From NCBI GenBank assembly GCA_051954955.1, contig JBQCHF010000181.1:1-64000 (forward strand): a stretch of 64,000 bases of DNA, written 5' to 3'. A program made the position numbers and the translations under genes. The notes below the pieces were generated by a model. The model did not search any database. It saw nothing but the letters and a program-made list of their open reading frames with translations, and had not been told where the DNA came from. Positions 9,180-17,730 of this stretch are shown here, in pieces. Position 1 is the first letter of the stretch; the number at the start of each line of letters is the position of its first letter. The DNA comes from JBQCHF01 sp051954955. GTDB taxonomy: Bacteria > Actinomycetota > Actinomycetes > Motilibacterales > Motilibacteraceae.

Positions 9180-9894
9180 CGAGGGGCAGCCGCGCGGCCG
9201 CCTCGTCGTAGCGGCGCAGCACCAGCTCCACCAGGCGCGGGTGCACGCCGAGCGGGGGTGCGACGACGTCGGCCCGGCTCGCCTCCGCGCGACGGGTGAA
9301 CAGCCCGGGCGCGAGCAGGTAGGTCGCCACGACGACGCGTCGCCCCTCGATCCGGCCCTTCGCCACCGCGCACGGGACCCGCGGGCTCACCGCCGAGGAG
9401 TAGGCGGGGCGCACGGGGCGCCCCAGACGGGCCGCCAGCCCCTCGGCCACCTCCTCCACGGCCGCGGCGGACGCCGGGTCCGACGAGCCGGCAGCGGCCA
9501 GCACGACGTCGTCGTTCTCCGACAGCCCGTCGGAGACGACCCCTGCCTCGGCCAGCCGGTCCACCAGCACGTCGACCAGGGCCTCGTCCGGCCCGAGCGG
9601 CTCCCCGACCACCACCGGGTGCCGGGCCGTGACCGCGGCTCGCGGCAGGTCGACGCCGACGTGGTAGCCGACGGACAGCAGCAGCGGCAGCAGCACCGAA
9701 GGTGCGTCGACGTCGGCCAGCACCTCCTCGGGTGTCGGGCCGTGCACGTCCACGTAGCACTCGCGGGCCACCAGGCCCGGGCGCGCCGCGCGCACGGCGT
9801 CGAGCAGGGCGCGCGTCGCGACCGCGCCGGCGGGGTTGCGGGTGCCGTGCGCGGCGCCGACGAGGACCGGCGCGGGGTCTGGCGAAGAGCTCAC
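9166..9894 (-). CDS. Sirohydrochlorin chelatase-like protein (CbiX/SirB family)
   Basis: 242 residues. The family signature near the N-terminus is LVGAAHGTRNP, with the metal-binding His in AHGT, and a second His in LSVGYHVGVDLP; the fold repeats in the second half (VLAAAGSSDP). These enzymes insert Fe2+ or Co2+ into sirohydrochlorin to make siroheme or a cobalamin precursor. As the last gene of the nitrite reductase operon it most plausibly makes siroheme for NirB. GTG 9894 overlaps the upstream regulator stop by 4 nt, so the two are coupled. The same chelatase-next-to-nnaR arrangement is known in other actinobacteria. Confidence 0.85.
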   Translation of the reverse strand: MSSSPDPAPVLVGAAHGTRNPAGAVATRALLDAVRAARPGLVARECYVDVHGPTPEEVLADVDAPSVLLPLLLSVGYHVGVDLPRAAVTARHPVVVGEPLGPDEALVDVLVDRLAEAGVVSDGLSENDDVVLAAAGSSDPASAAAVEEVAEGLAARLGRPVRPAYSSAVSPRVPCAVAKGRIEGRRVVVATYLLAPGLFTRRAEASRADVVAPPLGVHPRLVELVLRRYDEAAARLPLAIRR

Positions 9895-11087
9895 CCGGCC
9901 GAGGGTGCCACGGACGCGCTCGCGTCCGCCTCCTGGACCCCGACCGACTCAGCTCCGGGTTCCCAGTTCTCCTGCTCCTGCTCGGTCTCGTACGCCAGCC
10001 GGTAGCCGCGCTTCACCACCGTCTGGACCACCCGCGGATCGCCCAGCCCGCTGCGCAGCCGCTGCACCGCGACCTCCACGGCGTGCTCGTCCGCGCTCTC
10101 GCCCGGCATCGCCTGCAGCAGGGCGGCTCGGCTGAGCACCCGGCCCGGGCTCGCGGCCAACGCCCGCAGCACCGCGAACGGCGCGGGCGGCAGCTGGACC
10201 ACGGCGTCGTCGAGGAGCACGGCGTGGCCCCGCACGGACAACCGGTGCCCGGCGACCGGCAGCGGGCGGGCGCGCGCCGTCAGCTCCGCGACCAGGGTGC
10301 GGGCCAGCGCCCCGAGGCGGAAGCGTTCGGGCTCCACCGTCCGGACCCCGAGCCGCTCCAGCGGTGCCGCGGTCACCGGACCGACGCACGCCGCCAGCAC
10401 GGGGCCGCGCAGCGCGGCCAGCACCTCCTCCTGCCGCCCGGCCTCCTGGGCCAGCTGGAGCAGGGCGAGCACGGCCGGTGCGCTGGTGAAGGTGACCGCG
10501 TCGACCGCCGCGTCCGCCACCTGGTCGACCAGCCGGCGGAGCGGCGCGACGTCGTCGGGCAGGGTCCAGCGGTAGACCGGCACCTGCACGACCTCCGCGC
10601 CGGCCACCTCCAGCGCCTCGACGACGTCGGGCAGCGGCTCGCCGTACAGCTGGACCGCGACTCGCAGCCCGGTGAGGTCGCGCTCGAGCAGGTGCTCGAG
10701 CACCTCGGAGGAGGACTCCGAGGCCGGCGACCACGCCTCCACCAGCCCGGCCGCGCGCACGGCCCCGCGCGCCTTGGGCCCGCGGGCCAGCACCTCGGCC
10801 CGCCCGAGCGCGGCCAGCAGCGCCTCGCCCAGCCCCCAGCCCTCGGCGGCCTCCACCCAGCCGCGGAAGCCGATGCCTGTGGTCACCACGACGACGTCGA
10901 GCGGCTCGGCCAGGCAGCCGCGGGTGGCCCGCAGCAGCTCGGCGTCGTCGGACAGGGGCACCAGCCTGATGGCCGGTGCGGTGACCACGCGGGCGCCGCG
11001 GCGCTCGAGCATGGCGGCCAGTTCCTCGCGCCGTCGCGCCGCGGTGACCGCCACCGTGAAGCCCGCGAGGGGGCGGTCGTCGGTCAC
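9891..11087 (-). CDS. nnaR: HemD-like/OmpR-type DNA-binding fusion regulator (NnaR-like)
   Basis: 398 residues. Residues about 1-265 are a uroporphyrinogen-III synthase (HemD) domain, from GFTVAVTAARRREELAAMLERR through VTFTSAPAVLALL. Residues about 285-375 are a winged-helix DNA-binding domain of the OmpR C-terminal type (LPPAPFAVLRALAASPGRV, HAVEVAVQRLRSGLGD, VKRGYRLAY). No receiver domain is present. The same architecture is found in NnaR, described in Streptomyces and mycobacteria as a co-regulator of nitrate/nitrite assimilation genes with GlnR. Position directly after nirBD supports that role here. GTG 11087 overlaps the nirD stop by 4 nt. Catalytic HemD activity is uncertain. Confidence 0.85.
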   Translation of the reverse strand: MTDDRPLAGFTVAVTAARRREELAAMLERRGARVVTAPAIRLVPLSDDAELLRATRGCLAEPLDVVVVTTGIGFRGWVEAAEGWGLGEALLAALGRAEVLARGPKARGAVRAAGLVEAWSPASESSSEVLEHLLERDLTGLRVAVQLYGEPLPDVVEALEVAGAEVVQVPVYRWTLPDDVAPLRRLVDQVADAAVDAVTFTSAPAVLALLQLAQEAGRQEEVLAALRGPVLAACVGPVTAAPLERLGVRTVEPERFRLGALARTLVAELTARARPLPVAGHRLSVRGHAVLLDDAVVQLPPAPFAVLRALAASPGRVLSRAALLQAMPGESADEHAVEVAVQRLRSGLGDPRVVQTVVKRGYRLAYETEQEQENWEPGAESVGVQEADASASVAPSAG

Positions 11088-11506
11088 CGTCCCTCCGCAG
11101 GTGCGTCGGTCAGTCCTGCCACCGGCAGCTCGGCCAGCTCGGCCAGCCCGACCTCCACGACGCCCTCGCGCACGCGGACCGGCCGGATCCCCAGGGACAG
11201 GGAGGGGTCGTCCAGGCACCGCCCGGTGCGCAGGTCGTAGACCTCCTTGTACATCGGCGAGGCCAGAGTGGGCACCTCCCCGCGGCTGCCCACGATGCCG
11301 CGGGCCATCACGTTGGCGCCGCTGCGCGGGTCGCGGTGGTCGACGGCGTGCAGCGAGCCGTCCAGCAGCCGGAAGACCGCGGCCTGGCGTCCGTCCGGCA
11401 GCAGCACGGCCACTCCCCGCTCGGGCACCAGCCGCTCGACGTCGCACACGTCGAGCCAGCCCTGCGCCCTCGTGTCCGACGCGGCGTCGGAGGAGACGAC
11501 GGTCAT
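11084..11506 (-). CDS. nirD: Nitrite reductase small subunit NirD
   Basis: 140 residues with the Rieske-like NirD fold: WLDVCDVERLVPERGVAVLL at the start, VFRLLDGSLHAVDHRDP, VGSRGEVPTLASPMYKEVYDL, and the terminal GRCLDDPSLSLGIRPVRV. As in other NirD proteins the Cys/His cluster ligands of true Rieske proteins are absent. It partners NirB in NAD(P)H-dependent reduction of nitrite to ammonium in the cytoplasm. ATG 11506 overlaps the nirB stop by 4 nt. Confidence 0.92.
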   Translation of the reverse strand: MTVVSSDAASDTRAQGWLDVCDVERLVPERGVAVLLPDGRQAAVFRLLDGSLHAVDHRDPRSGANVMARGIVGSRGEVPTLASPMYKEVYDLRTGRCLDDPSLSLGIRPVRVREGVVEVGLAELAELPVAGLTDAPAEGR

Positions 11507-14031
11507 CGAGCCACCTCCAGGCTCGGGCCGGCCACCAGCACCGCGCGCTCGGCGGGAGTCGCCGGACGCGGCTGCCCGCGCTCGGCGACGACCACGACGT
11601 CGGGGTCCGGGGTGCCGGGGGCGTTGGCGAAGGAGGCGAACCGGGCGAGCCGCTCGGGGTCGTCGAGCACCGCGCGCCACTCGTCCTCGTAGCCGGCGAC
11701 GTGCCGGGCCATGGCGGCGTCGAGGTCGGCGCAGACGCTGAGGCTGTCGTCCACGATGACGGCTCGCAGGTGCTCGAGGCCGCCGTCCATGTCCTCGATC
11801 CAGCGCGCGGTGCGCTGCAGCCGGTCCGCGGTGCGCACGTAGAGCATGAGGAACCTGTCCAGGTAGGTGATGAGCGTGTCGGTGTCGACGTCCTGCACGA
11901 ACAGCTCGGCGTGGCGCGGGCTGAAGCCGCCGTTGCCGCCGAGGTAGAGGTTCCAGCCGTTCTCGGTCGCGATGACACCGAAGTCCTTGCTGCGCGCCTC
12001 CGCGCACTCGCGGGCGCAACCGGACACCCCGCCCTTGAGCTTGTGCGGCGCGCGGAGCCCCCGGTAGCGCAGCTCCAGCGCGATGGCCAGGCCGACGGAG
12101 TCCTGCACGCCGTAGCGGCACCAGGTCGACCCGACGCACGACTTCACCGTGCGCAGGGCCTTGCCGTAGGCGTGGCCGGACTCGAAGCCCGCGTCCACCA
12201 GCCGGCGCCAGATGGCCGGCAGCTGCTCCACCCGGGCGCCGAGCAGGTCGATGCGCTGGCCGCCGGTCACCTTGGTGTAGAGCCCGAAGTCGCGGGCGAC
12301 CTCCCCGATGACGATGAGCCGGTCCGGGGTGATCTCGCCGCCGGGGATGCGCGGCACCACCGAGTAGGTGCCGTCCTTCTGCAGGTTGGCCAGGTGGTGG
12401 TCGTTGCTGTCCTGCAGCGCCGCCTGCTCGCCGTCGAGCACGTGCCCGGTCCCGAGGCTGGCGAGGACCGAGGCCACCACCGGCTTGCAGATGTCGCAGC
12501 CGCGCCCGGTGCCGTGCCGCTCCACCAGCTCGCTGAAGGTGCGGATCCCGGTGGCGGCGACGACCTCGAAGAGCTCCTTGCGGGTCATGGCGAAGTGCTC
12601 GCACAGCGCGGGATCGGCCACCACTCCGGCCTCGGCCAGCAGCGACGTGAGCATCGGCACGCAGCTGCCACACCCGGTGCCGGCGCCCGTGCAGGCCTTC
12701 AGCGACGCGACGTCGGAGCAGCGCCCGGCGCGAACCGCCTGCACGACCTCGCCCTTGGTCACCGCACGGCAGGAGCACACCTGCGCCTCGTCCGGCAGGG
12801 CCGGCCGCGCCGACTGGTCGGTCGCGGGGAGGAGGAGCTGCTCGGGTGGGCAGCCGATCTCCCGGCCCAGCAGCGGACGCAGGGCGGCGTAGTCCGCGGC
12901 GTCGCCGACGAGCACGGCGCCGAGCAGCGTGCGGGCGTCGTCGGTCACGACCAGCTTCTTGTAGACCCCGGCCACCTGGTCGGCCCACACCAGCTCCAGC
13001 GCGCCCTCGGTGCCGGCGTGCGCGTCGCCGATGCTGGCGACGTCGACGCCGAGCAGCTTGAGCTTGGTGCTGGTGTCCGGGTCGGTGAACACCGCCTCCC
13101 CGCCGAGCAGCCGGTCGGCGACCACCTCGGCCATCGCGTAGCCCGGCGCCACCAGCCCGTAGGCCCGGCCCTGCACCGCCGCGCACTCCCCGACGGCCCA
13201 CACCGCCTCGTCGTCGGTGCGGCAGGTCTGGTCCACCAGCACCCCGCCGCGCTCCCCAACCGCAAGGCCGCAGGCGCGGGCCAGCTCGTCGCGGGGCCGC
13301 ACCCCGGCGGCGAACACCACGACGTCGGCGTCGACCTCCGTGCCGCCGGCCAGGTGCAGCGTGCCCACCCGCCCGTCCGGCGCGGCCTCGATCCGCTCGG
13401 TCATCGCCCCGGTGTGCACCATGACGCCCAGGCCCCTGATGTGCCGGGCCAGCGCCTGGCCGCCGCCCTCGTCGACCTGCAGCGGCATCAGGCGGGGCGC
13501 GGCCTCGACGACGTGCGTGCGCAGGCCGAGCGCGCGCAGCGCCCCGGCGGCCTCCAGCCCGAGCAGCCCCCCTCCCACCACGGCACCCACCCGGGCGTCC
13601 CGCAGGTCCGCGCGGATCCCGTCGAGGTCGTCCAGCGTCCGGTACACGTGGCAGCCAGGCAGGTCGCGCCCGGGTACCGGCGGCACGAAGGGGGCCGAAC
13701 CGGTGGCCAGCACGAGCGCGTCGTAGGCCAGAACGCGGCCGGCGTCGGTGCTCACCGTGCGCGCCGTCCGGTCCACCGCGACGACCCGCTCGCCGAGGTG
13801 CAGGGCGAGGTCCGGGTCGTCGTCCCAGAAGCCTTGCGGCACCAGGGAGAGCTCCTCGGCGGTGGTGCCGGTGACGTAGGAGGTGAGGGCGACGCGGTCG
13901 TAGGGCGCCCATCTCTCCTCGCCGACCACCACGACCCGCCAGCTGCGGTCCTCGTCGCGGGCGCGCAGCGACTCGACCAGCCGCTGGGCGACCATGCCGG
14001 CGCCGACGACCACCAGGGTGCGCTCGCTCAT
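11503..14031 (-). CDS. nirB: Nitrite reductase (NAD(P)H) large subunit NirB
   Basis: 842 residues, full family length. The order is an N-terminal FAD/NAD(P)-binding oxidoreductase (VVVGAGMVAQRLVESL; second Rossmann AVVGGGLLGLEAAGAL), a BFD-type [2Fe-2S] segment (VCSCRAVTKG and CGSCVPM), a second Cys-rich element (CDICKPV), then the siroheme/4Fe-4S reductase half with SCVGSTWCRYG and SGCARECAEA supplying the four cluster Cys. It reduces nitrite to ammonium with NirD. ATG 14031 overlaps the nasB stop by 4 nt, consistent with one operon running from narK to the chelatase. Confidence 0.95.
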   Translation of the reverse strand: MSERTLVVVGAGMVAQRLVESLRARDEDRSWRVVVVGEERWAPYDRVALTSYVTGTTAEELSLVPQGFWDDDPDLALHLGERVVAVDRTARTVSTDAGRVLAYDALVLATGSAPFVPPVPGRDLPGCHVYRTLDDLDGIRADLRDARVGAVVGGGLLGLEAAGALRALGLRTHVVEAAPRLMPLQVDEGGGQALARHIRGLGVMVHTGAMTERIEAAPDGRVGTLHLAGGTEVDADVVVFAAGVRPRDELARACGLAVGERGGVLVDQTCRTDDEAVWAVGECAAVQGRAYGLVAPGYAMAEVVADRLLGGEAVFTDPDTSTKLKLLGVDVASIGDAHAGTEGALELVWADQVAGVYKKLVVTDDARTLLGAVLVGDAADYAALRPLLGREIGCPPEQLLLPATDQSARPALPDEAQVCSCRAVTKGEVVQAVRAGRCSDVASLKACTGAGTGCGSCVPMLTSLLAEAGVVADPALCEHFAMTRKELFEVVAATGIRTFSELVERHGTGRGCDICKPVVASVLASLGTGHVLDGEQAALQDSNDHHLANLQKDGTYSVVPRIPGGEITPDRLIVIGEVARDFGLYTKVTGGQRIDLLGARVEQLPAIWRRLVDAGFESGHAYGKALRTVKSCVGSTWCRYGVQDSVGLAIALELRYRGLRAPHKLKGGVSGCARECAEARSKDFGVIATENGWNLYLGGNGGFSPRHAELFVQDVDTDTLITYLDRFLMLYVRTADRLQRTARWIEDMDGGLEHLRAVIVDDSLSVCADLDAAMARHVAGYEDEWRAVLDDPERLARFASFANAPGTPDPDVVVVAERGQPRPATPAERAVLVAGPSLEVAR

Positions 14032-15602
14032 GCCGTCCTCCCCGTGAGATCAGAAGTCGTTGCTGTACTTGCCTCTTCTGAGCCGTCCGGCGCCGGGTCC
14101 GCGGCACCGGCGGCCAGCAGCCAGCCGACGATGCCGTCGACGGCGTCGCGGCAGCCGCCGCACCCGGTGGTCGCGCGGGTGGCCGCGGCCACCTCCGCGG
14201 TGCTGCGCGCGCCGTCGAGCACCGCGCCCTGGATCCGACCCTTGGTGATCCCGTTGCAGCGGCAGACCGTGGCCGCGGCGGGCATCCGCTCGGGGGAGTC
14301 GGCGACAGCGGCCACGGCGCCCCGCCGCGGGCCGAGCAGCAGCCCGGTCCGGTCCGGCGGCAGGGGGCCGCCCCGGTCGTAGAGCTGCGTGACGGCGGGC
14401 ACGGCGGCCGGTGCGCCGACCAGGATGGCGCCGGTGAGCCGGCCGTCGCGGACGACGAGCTTGCCGTAGGTGCCGCGGGCCGGGTCGCTGAGCTGCACGA
14501 CCTCGACGCCGGGCTGCTCCAGCAGCGCCTCGCCGTCGGCGGTGCTCTCGCCCATCGCGGCGAGGTCGACCCCGGCGGCCTTGAGCCGGGTCACCGTCCG
14601 CGAGCCGGGGTAGCGCAGCGACGGGTCCTGGCCGGTGACCTGCGCGGCGATCACCGCGGCCTGCTCCCACGCCGGGGCCACCAGCCCGTAGACCTTGCCG
14701 TCGTGCTGGGCGCACTCGCCCAGGGCGAAGACCCGCGGGTCGGTGACCGAGCGCAGGGTGTCGTCGACGACGATCCCGCGGTCCACCGCCAGCCCCGCCT
14801 CGGCGGCCAGGGCCGTCTCCGGGCGGACCCCGCACGCCACCACGAGCAGGTCGGCCAGGACGACGCTCCCGTCGTCGAGCCGCACCCCGGCGAAGTCGCC
14901 GTCGGGTCCGTGGACGACGCCGGTGGTGGTCGCACCCAGCCGCACCGACACCCCGAGTCCCCTCAGCGTGCGGCGCAGCACCCCGCCGGCGGCCGGGTCG
15001 AGCTGGCGCTCCATCAGGTGGCCCACGGCGTGCACGACGACGACGTCGATCCCCCGGCCGGCCAGGCCGCGCGCGGCCTCCAGGCCGAGCAGCCCGCCGC
15101 CGAGGACCACGGCGCGCCGCACCGGCCGCTGCGCCAGGCCGGCCAGGATGCGGTCGCAGTCGTCCAGGGTGCGGAAGGCGAACGCGCCGGGCAGCAGCGA
15201 GCCGTCCGGCCGGGCGAGTCCGTCGATGCCGGGCAGCACCGGTCAGCTCCCGGTGGCGAGCACGAGGACGTCGTAGGGGACGTGCGTGCCGTCGTCGACG
15301 AGGACCTCCCGCGCCGCCCGGTCGACCCGCGCGACCCGGTGGCCCAGGCGCAGGTCGACGTCGTGGGCCTCGTGCCAACCCGTGGCACCGAGCCGGATGT
15401 CCTCGGCGCGGTGCCGGCCGGCGAGCACCTCGGACAGCAGCACGCGGTTGTAGGCGCCTTGCTCCTCCTCACCAAGCACGGTCACGGCCAGCAGGTGACG
15501 TGGGTCGTGGGCGCGCAGCTCCTCGACCATTCGCGAGCCGGCCATGCCGTTGCCCACGACGACGACCCTGGGCCTTGTCTCTGACACGTTGTAGGAGGTC
15601 AT
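14028..15602 (-). pseudogene. nasB: Nitrate reductase electron-transfer flavoprotein (NasB-like), interrupted by in-frame TGA
   Basis: Two collinear pieces lie in the same frame. The first, 15602 down to 15243, carries the FAD motif VVVGNGMAGSRMVEEL and ends DVLVLATGS followed by TGA at 15245-15243. The second resumes directly with PVLPGIDGL and continues through AVVLGGGLLGLEAARGL to a BFD [2Fe-2S] domain (VCRCNGITKG, TGCGGCRDAV) ending at 14028. Homologous flavoproteins read straight through here, so a single substitution (for example CGA to TGA) is the simplest explanation. A GTG at 15239 could permit reinitiation of the C-terminal part. Start ATG 15602 overlaps the nasA stop (ATGA). It should pass electrons from NAD(P)H to NasA. 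Sequencing error, recent nonsense mutation or read-through cannot be separated here. Confidence 0.8.
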
Positions 15603-17662
15603 GCTGCGGTCCTCTCCAGGCGCACCGCGCACACCTTGAGCTCGGGCATGCGCGACACGGGGTCGAGGGCGGGGTTGGTCAGGGTGTTGGCCCGCTGCTC
15701 GCCGGGCCAGTGGAACGGCATGAAGACGGTGTCGGCGCGGATGGCGTCGCTGATCCGCAGCGGTGCGACCGCGGTGCCTCGGCGGCTCACCACCCGCACC
15801 TGCTCGCCCTCCACCAGGCCGAGCAGGTCCGCGACGTCGGGAGCCACCTCCACGAAGGCCTCCGGCGCGGCGTCGACCAGCCCGGCCACCCGACGGGTCT
15901 GCGTGCCGCTCTGGTACTGCGCCAGCACGCGGCCGGTGGTGAGCAGGAGCGGGTAGTGCTCGTCGACGTCCTCGGCGGGCCCGGCGTGCTCGACGTCGAC
16001 GAACCGCGCCCGGCCGTCGGGTGTCGCGAAGCGCTCGGCGAACAGCCGCGGCGTGCCGGGGTGGGCGTCGTCCAGGCAGGGCCAGTGCAAGGCCTCGCCG
16101 GTGTCGAGCCGGTCCCAGCCGATGCCGGCGTAGTCGGCGGGCCCGCCGGCGCTGGCGCGGCGCAGCTCGTCCCACGTGGTCGCGGGGTCGGCGCTGAACC
16201 CGCGGGCGCCCAGCCGCTCGGCCAGGCCGGCCAGGACCTCGAGGTCGGTGTGCACGCCCGCGGGCGGGGCGAGCGCGCGGCGGCGCCGCAGCACCCGGCC
16301 CTCCAGGCTGGTCGTCGTGCCCTCCTCCTCAGCCCACTGCGCCACCGGCAGCACGACGTCGGCGAGCGCCGCGGTCTCGGACAGGAACGGGTCGGCGACC
16401 ACCAGCAGGTCCAGCGCCCCCAGTCGCTCGGCCACGTGCGCGGCCCGCGGGGCGGACACCGCCGGGTTGCTGCCGTGCACCAGCAGCGCCCGCACGCCGC
16501 CGTCGCGGCCGAGGGAGTCGAGCAGCTCGTACGCGGAGCGCCCCGGGCCGGGCAGCTCGTCGGGGTTGACGCCCCACACGGCGGCCACGTGCGCCCGCGC
16601 CGCCGGGTCGTCCAGCCGCCGGTAGCCGGGCAGCTGGTCGGCCTTCTGGCCGTGCTCGCGGCCGCCCTGGCCGTTGCCCTGCCCGGTGAGGCAGCCGTAG
16701 CCACTGCCCTCCCGCCCCGGCAGGCCGAGGGCCAGCGCGAGGTTGCAGTACGCCGACACGGTGTCGGTGCCGCTGCTGTGCTGCTCGGCCCCGCGCCCGG
16801 TGAGCAGCAGGACGCGGCTGCCCGCGGCCAGCATCCGCGCGGCCCGGCGGACGTCGTCGGCGGGGACGCCCGCCGTGCGCTCCACCCGCTCGGGCCACCA
16901 GGCCGCCACCCGCCCTCGCACGGCGTCGAAGCCGGTGGTGCGCTCGGCCACGTAGCGCTCGTCGACCAGCCCTTCGGCCACGACGACGTGCAGCAGGCCG
17001 AGCGCGAGCGCTAGGTCGGTGCCCGGTGCCGGCGCCAGGTGCAGGGTGGCCGCGCGCGCCGTTGCCGTCTCGCGCGGGTCCACCACCAGCAGCCGGCCGC
17101 CGTCCTGCTGCATCTGCGCCAGGTGGCGCACCAGCGGCGGCATCGTCTCGGCGACGTTGGCGCCGGCCAGCAGCACGACGTCGGCGCCGGCCAGGTCTGT
17201 GAGCGGGAACGGCAGGCCCCGGTCCACCCCGAACGCGCGCAACCCGCCGGCTGCGGCCGAGGACATGCACCAGCGGCCGTTGTAGTCGATCGCGCTCGTC
17301 CTGAGCGCCACCCGCGCGAACTTGCCCAGCGCGTAGGCCTTCTCGTTGGTGAGCCCGCCGCCGCCGAACACCCCGACCGCGTCGCGACCGTGCTGGCGCT
17401 GGACCTCCTGCAGCCGCGCCGCGACGAGGTCGAGCGCCTCGTCCCAGCCGGCCGGGCGCAGCGTGCCGTCGACGCGCACCAGCGGCGTGGTGAGCCGGTC
17501 CGGGTGCGCCAGCAGCTCCGCCGCGGTCCAGCCCTTCTGGCACAGGCCGCCGCGGTTGGTGGGGAACTCGCGCGGGGCGACGTCGACGTGGCCGGCGCCC
17601 CGGACGGTCAATGTCATGGCGCACTGCAGCGCGCAGTACGGGCAGTGCGTGTCGACGTCCAC
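15599..17662 (-). CDS. nasA: Assimilatory nitrate reductase catalytic subunit (molybdopterin)
   Basis: 687 residues of the bis-MGD molybdoenzyme family. The N-terminal 4Fe-4S site is CPYCALQC (residues 7-14) plus a distal Cys in GLCQKGW. The Mo-binding region reads YNGRWCMSSAAAG, with Cys as the expected Mo ligand of assimilatory enzymes. Molybdopterin-binding blocks include GSGYGCLTGQGNGQGG and a C-terminal dinucleotide-binding domain (LLLTTGRVLAQYQSGTQTRR, MPFHWPGE). No C-terminal [2Fe-2S] domain is present; that domain is on the NasB-like partner. GTG 17662 begins 6 codons before the first cluster Cys, with a GGGGAG site upstream. Naming follows Klebsiella (Bacillus calls the catalytic subunit NasC). 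Confidence 0.92.
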   Translation of the reverse strand: MDVDTHCPYCALQCAMTLTVRGAGHVDVAPREFPTNRGGLCQKGWTAAELLAHPDRLTTPLVRVDGTLRPAGWDEALDLVAARLQEVQRQHGRDAVGVFGGGGLTNEKAYALGKFARVALRTSAIDYNGRWCMSSAAAGGLRAFGVDRGLPFPLTDLAGADVVLLAGANVAETMPPLVRHLAQMQQDGGRLLVVDPRETATARAATLHLAPAPGTDLALALGLLHVVVAEGLVDERYVAERTTGFDAVRGRVAAWWPERVERTAGVPADDVRRAARMLAAGSRVLLLTGRGAEQHSSGTDTVSAYCNLALALGLPGREGSGYGCLTGQGNGQGGREHGQKADQLPGYRRLDDPAARAHVAAVWGVNPDELPGPGRSAYELLDSLGRDGGVRALLVHGSNPAVSAPRAAHVAERLGALDLLVVADPFLSETAALADVVLPVAQWAEEEGTTTSLEGRVLRRRRALAPPAGVHTDLEVLAGLAERLGARGFSADPATTWDELRRASAGGPADYAGIGWDRLDTGEALHWPCLDDAHPGTPRLFAERFATPDGRARFVDVEHAGPAEDVDEHYPLLLTTGRVLAQYQSGTQTRRVAGLVDAAPEAFVEVAPDVADLLGLVEGEQVRVVSRRGTAVAPLRISDAIRADTVFMPFHWPGEQRANTLTNPALDPVSRMPELKVCAVRLERTAA

Positions 17663-17730
17663 GGCCCCGAGGCTCCCCGCCGGCGGTTTCCCGGCGACGA
17701 CGCTCGTGTTTCCGGCATGCAACAAGGCCC

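Noticed and set aside
10672..14382. A 1236-codon plus-strand frame antisense to nirB/nirD
   Set aside because: The product is low-complexity His/Arg/Gly/Pro-rich and mirrors nirB codons on the opposite strand, an expected artefact at very high GC.
15243..15245. TGA in the nasB-like gene as a selenocysteine codon
   Set aside because: The position follows ATGS in a FAD-binding strand where homologues have ordinary residues. No catalytic Cys is expected there and no convincing SECIS-like hairpin directly follows.
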